DNA from: Anolis sagrei
Taxonomy: Eukaryota > Chordata > Lepidosauria > Squamata > Anolidae
DNA length: 64,000 bases
Assembly: GCF_037176765.1 (NCBI RefSeq)
Contig: NC_090023.1
Span: forward strand, 106,213,866 to 106,277,865
Direction of reading: 5' to 3'
Position numbers and translations under genes: made by a program. Below the pieces are notes generated by a model, which was not told the origin of the DNA, did no database searches, and worked only from the letters and a program-made list of their open reading frames with translations. This document shows, piece by piece, positions 60,901 through 64,000 of this stretch (positions are counted from its first letter, which is position 1; each line of letters begins with the position of its first letter).

Positions 60901-63900
60901 ATCCAGGTATTTTGGATTAAAATTACAGAAATCTGTCAGGAATTCTGGGAGATACAGTCCAAAACATCTGGAGGGCCAAAACTGAGGAACCACTCTTCTT
61001 GAGTTTCAATCTATCTTGACTCTTAAAGCTTAAATCCAATTTGGTGCTAGTGACAGGACTTTTCCCCCCTTTCTGAAATATGCTCTTGAGGGTTTTCTTC
61101 ATCCTCCAGAGCAGGTTTTCAGGATGTATACGGTTTTAAGAGTAAACCGCCCTCTTCCATCTTAACAGTCAAGAAAAAAATCCACCATCAGATGGTCCCC
61201 ATAGGAGCCAGAGCAAATAAAGGGAATGGAAATGCTGATGTATCAGTAGAATAATTCAAACCAACAAATATTTAATCCTGAATTCTGATGTCAAACTCAG
61301 AAATGCCTTATAATTGTTTGAATTTTAGAATTAAAAATGCTTTCAAAAAATCAGGGATGTAACACCTGCTTGAGTATCAACTTTATTTAATGAAAACACG
61401 CCCCTTCAAGATGGTTAAATAAATGAAACCTGTATGAAATTGACTAACTGCCAAATCAGTTGATTGATGCTGAACATCACCATATATGTACTGGTGCTGA
61501 CTTTGTATAATGTACTTAAATTTGCAGAGGAGAATTTGGAATTGATTTCAACTCGTATTTTCTTCCCATGTGCTTTAATCAATTCTGAATTAAGATAATC
61601 CTACTATGGGTTTTGGCAAGTTTTATTAAAAGTAAGTTTGCTACTACCTTTCTCATTATGATATTGGCCTTTACTTAAAGACCAATATCATTATACCTGT
61701 GCAGGTATCATTATACCTGTGCAAACATCATTAAAACAATGACACAGATATGCTTGAGATAACTGTTGGGAATTCTCCTATAAGTCATTACTCAAGATTA
61801 ATAACAAAGACAGGGGGATTAAAAATCCAAAACAAAGAAGAATTTATTCTGTGTTGCAAAATGTCACTCAATTCAATTATTTTTACATAGGCTTTTTGAC
61901 ATAATTCCAACTGCTAGTCTCAATTACAGTAAATTCAATGGGACTTACTTGGGTTTTGACGTATCATGTATCAACTGATTCAATGGGACAAATCTAGTGT
62001 TGAGGACAGCAACTGGATTCAGAACTGTATGTTGAGCCAGTGTAAGTCGCGTAACCATCTACTAACAGATTCCAAAACATACATACCTTTTTTCTAGCTC
62101 TTGGATCTTCTCCCTTAAAGGTCCAACAACCTAAAGACAAAATGAAAATTAAATACTTTGTGTCTTCCCCCTCATTAATGTCCTTTCATATACAATAATG
62201 ACAAAGCATAAAAGGCAGAATAGAAATTATAAGCAACATGTAGCTATTCTTTTTACGAGTAAAGGGCAGAAATTCACCCACTTAAATGGCAACCACAGTG
62301 AGACATGCTGTGCAATTTCTTATGGATTTATAGTAGCACTACATTACATTTATAAATGCTATATAATAATCACACATAATGCCAAAATATAGTTTGTTCC
62401 AAAATTACCAACCTAGATGTTGTTTGATTCCTAAAATAGCATGATTTTTTAAAAAAAGCCACTTTGATACTGACTTACATATATGACAGATACATAGGAA
62501 GGGATCTAGAGCAAACACTGGTAATACTAGGTTAATTCCAGACATAACCTGTATCTACACTGTAACATTAATGCAGTTTGACACTGCTTTAACTGCCATG
62601 CCTCAATGGGAGTTGTAGTTTGTTGAGACACCAGCACTCTTTGGTGTTGTTTATTTGTTCAGTCACTTCTCACTCTTCATGATCTCATGGACCAGCCCAT
62701 GCCAGAACTCCTGGTCGGTCGTCGCTACCTCCAGCTCCTTCAAGGACAGTCATTTCAAGGATAACATCCATCAATCAATCTTGCCTTTGATCAGCCCCTT
62801 TTCCTTTTTCCTTCCATTTTCCCCAGCATCATTATCTTCTCCAAGCTTTCCTGTCTTCTCATGATGTGGCCAAAGTACTTCATCTTTGCCTCTAATATAC
62901 TTCCCTCCAGTAAGCAGTCAGGCTTTATTTCCTGGAGTATGGACTGGTTTGATCCTCTTGCGGCCCAGAGCACTCTCAGAATTTTCCTCCAACACCACAG
63001 TTCAAAAGCGTCTATCTTCATTTGCTTAGCTTTTGCTCTTTGGTAGGCGAGGGTAAAGACCTTATACAACTACAGCTCCTAAGACTCCATATAATTGCTT
63101 TGTAACAGTTAAAGTGATGTCAAACTGCATGAATTATACATTGTAGATGCATCCTTAGTTATATTCAGAGAAGCCTATCTGAGAGCAATGGATTTAAATG
63201 TATAACTAAGAAATCTAATTTGAATCAACATACCCTTACTTCGATTAGCCTGGATCAAATTTTATTTTATTTTAGCATCGCTGATTTAATGATTAAGCAC
63301 CCCAACAAGAAAACAGTAATATACTCATGTGATGTACTTGGGTTTTTCAGATAAGATGAGATACATTATGGAGCTCTGGATACTATTTAAATCTAAATTC
63401 AGTTGCAGTACCAACAATAGATGACCCATTAAATCAATGGGAACTTGCAAAGTCAATACTTAGGTAAGACTCAGATTCAACAAGTCTATTATTATAAGTC
63501 AGGAATTAGTACATGATCAAATATTTAGTATCTGGATTTAGTATCTAATGCGGGAAATTATTGGGTTGCATATTAATCAGTGTTTTATATACTGTACCCA
63601 AAACAAGGGTCTATCATAAGATTATAGCGAACAGAAATAAATGCAATTTCCATTTTTAAAAAAATCACACATCTTCCCAGAAAAGACTGTATGTTTGTCA
63701 CAAAGGCATGAAACTTAGCAAGGCAGAATACTTTGGTGGGAGTGTTCTGTGAAATTTAGAAACATTCAATGAGAAAAAGATGAGAAGATGTGTTCATTCC
63801 ACAGAAAGAATCAAGGAAAAGACAACTGATACAAAAAATAAAATACTGAGAAACATGCAGAAGTAAAAAAAAAATGTAGTGAGTACATTGCATACTGACC

Positions 63901-63948
63901 TCTTCAATTTTATTTTCTACTTTCTGATCACCATTATCTTGGATAGAC
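31065..63948 (-). CDS. UXS1: UXS1 (UDP-glucuronate decarboxylase 1), 13 exons, 5' end off window
   Basis: NAD-dependent short-chain dehydrogenase-type enzyme of the Golgi/ER lumen. It converts UDP-glucuronate to UDP-xylose, the donor that starts glycosaminoglycan chains. The 13 exons total 1141 nt, one base plus 379 codons and stop. This equals human residues 42-420 codon for codon with no gaps. Visible motifs in human numbering: Rossmann loop GGAGFVGS at 95-102, VVDNFF near 117-122, LASTSEVYG at 199-207, catalytic Y231 and K235 in CYDEGK, and R272 in the NDGRVVSNF segment. Changes from human include VYGPGT for VYGSGS (289-294), [12 protein letters not shown] for [12 protein letters not shown], and a final Asn for Ser. 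The cytosolic tail and membrane anchor (residues 1-41) must be coded beyond 64000. All introns are GT-AG with consistent phases. It converges on ECRG4. No defect is seen. Confidence 0.97.
31646..32345 (-). mobile_element. L2-type LINE, ORF2 C-terminus and 3' tail
   Basis: A minus-strand open frame of 162 codons includes [58 protein letters not shown] and KAWLFEQAF. The tail has 'gacagaaatagcgtaaataa'. Open over this span, so relatively young; it is a LINE, not a host gene. Confidence 0.9.
32424..32756 (-). mobile_element. Sauria-type SINE with BovB-like tail
   Basis: Reversed tail 'gtcatgtccgactctggggg', body, and head 'caccaccagaggctcc'. A separate head-only piece ('cagcagcttagcggtttaac') follows at 32833-32880. 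Confidence 0.88.
32992..33049 (+). repeat. Left arm of a perfect 58-bp inverted repeat
   Basis: Exact reverse complement of 33937-33994; the arms are 887 bp apart. Contains 'ccagccccactcccatgcag'. Confidence 0.85.
33937..33994 (-). repeat. Right arm of the 58-bp inverted repeat
   Basis: Matches 32992-33049 without mismatch. The DNA between the arms is not itself palindromic. Confidence 0.85.
34134..34455 (+). mobile_element. Non-autonomous Helitron, family 1, copy 1
   Basis: Starts A|TCTATATAAATAAAAATG. Near the end a hairpin GCCACA-gcaacg-TGTGGC precedes the terminal CTAG at 34452-34455. Internal (CA)n. The next copy starts at the very next base. Confidence 0.8.
34456..35180 (+). mobile_element. 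Non-autonomous Helitron, family 1, copy 2 (tandem)
   Basis: Starts TCTATATAAATAAAAATG directly after the CTAG of copy 1. Ends with hairpin GCCACAGCAATGCGTGGC and TTAG (expected CTAG) before T. It carries about 500 bp of extra sequence, including GATA and GGGA simple repeats. Confidence 0.75.
35402..36800. repeat. 142-bp minisatellite inside Helitron unit A
   Basis: The block 'aagtcccatcatccatgg' recurs near 35433, 35574, 35718, 35860, 36003, 36141, 36275, 36415, 36557 and 36700; spacing is 134-144 bp. Confidence 0.9.
36861..37015 (-). promoter_or_regulatory. Octamer plus CCAAT modules at Helitron unit A 5' end
   Basis: Two ATGCAAAT octamers (36885-36892, 36975-36982), each next to GGCCAATCAGAGACC, and a third CCAATCAGAA box. 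The combination resembles octamer/NF-Y promoters such as those of histone H2A/H2B genes. Activity unknown. Confidence 0.45.
37150..38860. repeat. 142-bp minisatellite inside Helitron unit B
   Basis: The same block recurs near 37193, 37336, 37478, 37615, 37757, 37901, 38044, 38186, 38328, 38469, 38610 and 38756. Confidence 0.9.
38921..39100 (-). promoter_or_regulatory. Octamer plus CCAAT modules at Helitron unit B 5' end
   Basis: ATGCAAAT at 38941-38948 and 39030-39037, with GGCCAATCAGAGACC repeats and further CCAAT boxes near 39052 and 39083. Same layout as unit A. Confidence 0.45.
39406..39509 (-). CDS. UXS1: UXS1 exon, residues 343-377
   Basis: 104 nt, acceptor TTACAG, donor GTATGT. Contains [19 protein letters not shown] and [12 protein letters not shown]. 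Confidence 0.96.
40226..40283 (-). CDS. UXS1: UXS1 exon, residues 324-343
   Basis: 58 nt, acceptor TCTTAG, donor GTGAGT. Encodes [19 protein letters not shown]. Confidence 0.95.
41053..41113 (-). CDS. UXS1: UXS1 exon, residues 303-323
   Basis: 61 nt, acceptor TTGCAG, donor GTAAGC. Encodes [20 protein letters not shown]. Confidence 0.95.
42340..42515 (-). mobile_element. MIR-like SINE
   Basis: 'aaattatggcgaccctatca', 'ctaaggtccccaagtaggct' and 'ctcaatccactataccaccc'; reversed tRNA-like head at the right. Confidence 0.6.
42785..42852 (+). mobile_element. CR1 LINE 3' terminus
   Basis: 'ggttggactggatggccctt', 'ctcttccaattctatgattc', the CR1 end with ATTCTATG-type repeats. Confidence 0.85.
42948..42999. 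repeat. (ATT)n microsatellite
   Basis: About 16 ATT units. Confidence 0.95.
43804..44060 (+). mobile_element. tRNA-derived squamate SINE
   Basis: Full-length family member, A tail present. A perfect 13-bp target duplication, ATATATTAAGTTA, lies at 43791-43803 and 44061-44073. Confidence 0.92.
44098..44361. mobile_element. MITE with 12-bp terminal inverted repeats
   Basis: CACTATGTAACA at 44098-44109 and its reverse complement TGTTACATAGTG at 44350-44361. Superfamily not determined; a related fragment lies at 26677-26760. Confidence 0.7.
44797..44840 (-). CDS. UXS1: UXS1 exon, residues 289-303
   Basis: 44 nt, acceptor CCGTAG, donor GTATGT. Encodes [14 protein letters not shown] plus two bases of Ser303. 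Human has [14 protein letters not shown], so two substitutions fall in this loop. Confidence 0.95.
45010..45150 (-). repeat. Unclassified repeat, copy 2
   Basis: Reverse of 28835-28960: 'gatgataaccatatctaaga', 'gcaattttctgaatcagggc' and 'ccaaataatcccaggaacag'. Confidence 0.6.
45190..46430. other. UXS1 intron, nothing recognised
   Basis: No repeat family or coding signal assigned. Confidence 0.4.
46440..46745. mobile_element. GC-rich foldback element in UXS1 intron
   Basis: Arms fold on each other around CTGACAG (46579-46585) and CTGTCAG. 'cacttcctcgccctgaccta' mirrors 'ttaggtcaaggcgaggagg', and 'gcctccttctcttccat' mirrors 'aatggaagaggaggaggc'. GC-richer than the host intron. Family unknown. 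Confidence 0.6.
46750..47799. other. UXS1 intron, nothing recognised
   Basis: No repeat family or coding signal assigned. Confidence 0.4.
47800..47919 (-). CDS. UXS1: UXS1 exon, residues 249-288
   Basis: 120 nt, phase 0 both sides, donor GTATGT. Contains [18 protein letters not shown] and QALQGEPLT, the UDP-sugar binding segment. Confidence 0.96.
47930..48800. other. UXS1 intron, nothing recognised
   Basis: No repeat family or coding signal assigned. Confidence 0.4.
48807..48928 (-). CDS. UXS1: UXS1 exon with catalytic YxxxK, residues 208-248
   Basis: 122 nt, acceptor CTTAAG, donor GTATTG. Contains [19 protein letters not shown]; Tyr231 and Lys235 are the catalytic pair. Confidence 0.96.
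49211..49335. mobile_element. hAT-type MITE relic
   Basis: 'ccaaatgttttggacttcag' is mirrored by 'gggagctgaagtccacaatg'. Old, ends blurred. Confidence 0.5.
49340..49936. other. UXS1 intron, nothing recognised
   Basis: Contains an A-run near 49681-49690. Confidence 0.35.
49937..49996 (-). CDS. UXS1: UXS1 exon, residues 188-208
   Basis: 60 nt, acceptor TTTAAG, donor GTAAGC. Encodes [19 protein letters not shown]; the STS segment is the Ser/Thr part of the SDR active site. Confidence 0.96.
50000..50730. other. UXS1 intron, nothing recognised
   Basis: A G-run near 50159-50166; no repeat family assigned. Confidence 0.35.
50736..50840 (-). CDS. UXS1: UXS1 exon, residues 153-188
   Basis: 105 nt, acceptor TTCTAG, donor GTAAGT. 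Encodes [16 protein letters not shown] and the [17 protein letters not shown] helix. Confidence 0.96.
51110..51335 (+). mobile_element. BovB (RTE) LINE 3' end
   Basis: Translation [15 protein letters not shown] and [18 protein letters not shown] is the BovB polymerase C-terminus. The 3' end 'gaacgaatgaacaacaacaa' matches the BovB tail. Confidence 0.88.
51350..51560 (-). mobile_element. L2-type LINE fragment
   Basis: Minus-strand [20 protein letters not shown] matches the L2-group C-terminus; compare [11 protein letters not shown] at 31646-32345. Confidence 0.75.
51570..52640. other. UXS1 intron, nothing recognised
   Basis: No repeat or coding signal assigned, despite open frames of up to 110 codons. 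Confidence 0.4.
52790..52912. mobile_element. hAT-type MITE relic
   Basis: 'ctcccagcactctccaccat', 'tagctaggatggctgg' and 'aacatctggagggctac' form the familiar palindromic layout. Confidence 0.5.
53046..53226 (-). CDS. UXS1: UXS1 exon with NAD-binding Rossmann loop, residues 93-152
   Basis: 181 nt, acceptor ATACAG, donor GTGAGT. Starts [18 protein letters not shown] and ends [10 protein letters not shown]. Carries the glycine-rich dinucleotide-binding loop and the acidic end of beta strand 2 (VVDN). Confidence 0.97.
53280..54610. other. UXS1 intron, nothing recognised
   Basis: No repeat or coding signal assigned. Confidence 0.4.
54619..54725 (-). mobile_element. Penelope-like repeat end
   Basis: Same family as 20485 and 26772. 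The hammerhead-like core is on the minus strand at 54677-54708. Confidence 0.55.
54730..56990. other. UXS1 intron, one MITE relic
   Basis: A blurred palindromic relic at about 56110-56270 ('ttagaattctctgctag' mirrored by 'tagaagagaattctaag'); otherwise unassigned. Confidence 0.4.
56997..57057 (-). CDS. UXS1: UXS1 exon, residues 72-92
   Basis: 61 nt, acceptor TTGCAG, donor GTAAGT. Encodes [20 protein letters not shown], identical to human as recalled. Confidence 0.95.
57695..58080 (-). mobile_element. Unclassified interspersed repeat, copy 2
   Basis: Reverse of the family at 14704-15345: 'tagggaagggttaacacccc', 'cacttcactttctgtcccta' and 'gtaggtttgttcttatat'. Confidence 0.5.
58569..58862. 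mobile_element. CpG-rich foldback transposon, Harbinger-like, TTA target site
   Basis: 294 bp, almost entirely an inverted repeat: GAGCCGCCGCAAACTAG at the left, reverse-complement CTAGTTTGCAGCGGCTC at the right. The centre is 18-bp perfect arms at 58701-58718 and 58725-58742. TTA flanks both ends (58566-58568, 58863-58865), as in PIF/Harbinger insertions. CpG is far above the surrounding intron. Each arm holds TGACGTC/GACGTCA (CREB/ATF-like) and GCGGCCGC-type sites. Confidence 0.8.
59254..60206. mobile_element. Penelope-like element with long inverted arms
   Basis: A 15-bp target duplication, AATGATCCAGATGTA, lies at 59239-59253 and 60207-60221. Arms of about 330-350 bp (59254-59600 and 59858-60185) are inverted copies, joined by AT-rich DNA. 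Each arm holds a core of CAGAGGA, a 5-bp stem GGCCT/AGGCC and GAAAC (59464-59492 minus, 59955-59983 plus). Class assignment is inference. Confidence 0.6.
60230..60840. other. UXS1 intron, nothing recognised
   Basis: No repeat family assigned. Confidence 0.35.
60845..61000. mobile_element. (GATT)n followed by hAT-type MITE relic
   Basis: GATT units to 60870. Then 'aattgttctcaaactttgat' to 'actgaggaaccact', mirrored around 'aattctgggag'. Confidence 0.5.
61001..62080. other. UXS1 intron, nothing recognised
   Basis: AT-rich; a short direct repeat 'tatcattatacctgtgca' lies near 61685-61722. Confidence 0.35.
62087..62130 (-). CDS. UXS1: UXS1 exon, residues 58-71
   Basis: 44 nt, acceptor TTTAG, donor GTATGT. 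Encodes [14 protein letters not shown], against human MVEPLREKIRDLEK, and two bases of Ser72. Confidence 0.92.
62551..63154. mobile_element. Palindromic MITE split by a BovB insertion
   Basis: Left half 62551-62643 ('tctacactgtaacattaatg') and right half 63069-63154 ('aactgcatgaattatacatt', 'gtagatgcatcc') are the two arms of the family at 12445-12685. Confidence 0.75.
62645..63068 (-). mobile_element. BovB (RTE) LINE 3' fragment
   Basis: Minus-strand translation [39 protein letters not shown] and [20 protein letters not shown] is the BovB polymerase C-terminus. The 3' end is at the left ('gaacaaataaacaaca'). Confidence 0.92.
63160..63895. other. UXS1 intron, nothing recognised
   Basis: No repeat family assigned. 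Confidence 0.35.
63900..63948 (-). CDS. UXS1: UXS1 exon, residues 42-57
   Basis: Encodes [16 protein letters not shown] after one base completing the residue-41 codon. Acceptor ends CAACAG, donor is GTCAGT. It belongs to the stem/coiled region after the membrane anchor. Confidence 0.88.
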
Positions 63949-64000
63949 CTGTTGCATATCAAAAGAAATTATTTTACATCTGAATGTCAACACACTGGAA

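Overview
This is vertebrate nuclear DNA, almost certainly from a squamate reptile (lizard-like). The evidence is the repeat content: tRNA-derived SINEs, some with a BovB-type tail, plus CR1, L2-type and BovB/RTE LINEs, palindromic hAT-type MITEs, Helitrons and Penelope-like repeats. The genes have ordinary GT-AG introns. The exact species cannot be named from the window alone.

There are two convergent protein-coding genes. ECRG4 (augurin, a secreted prohormone-like protein) lies on the + strand, with coding exons from 15750 to 28352. UXS1 (UDP-glucuronate decarboxylase 1, a Golgi/ER NAD-dependent enzyme that makes UDP-xylose) lies on the - strand. Thirteen of its coding exons fall between 63948 and 31065; the exons for its N-terminal ~41 residues lie beyond the right edge. 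The pair is also adjacent in human chromosome 2q12. The genes converge with about 2.7 kb between stop codons and show no functional link beyond shared neighbourhood.

Layout: 1-15.4 kb is intergenic DNA upstream of ECRG4, rich in repeats, with a possible endogenous-retrovirus remnant near 2.2-3.7 kb and a U6 snRNA-LINE chimera at 13.2-13.5 kb. 15.4-28.5 kb is ECRG4, with a 1.65-kb polypurine tract in intron 1 and an extra in-frame 90-nt exon. 28.5-30 kb is the intergenic space. 30-64 kb is UXS1; its last intron (31.2-39.4 kb) holds two tandem Helitron pairs of different families. A CpG-rich foldback transposon lies at 58.57-58.86 kb. A 950-bp inverted-repeat retroelement with a 15-bp target duplication and hammerhead-like motifs lies at 59.25-60.2 kb.

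Most long open frames in the window are simple-repeat or LINE artefacts. Exon calls rest on recalled human protein sequences plus splice-site phase, all of which agree exactly. Repeat family names were assigned by recognition, not by a database search.
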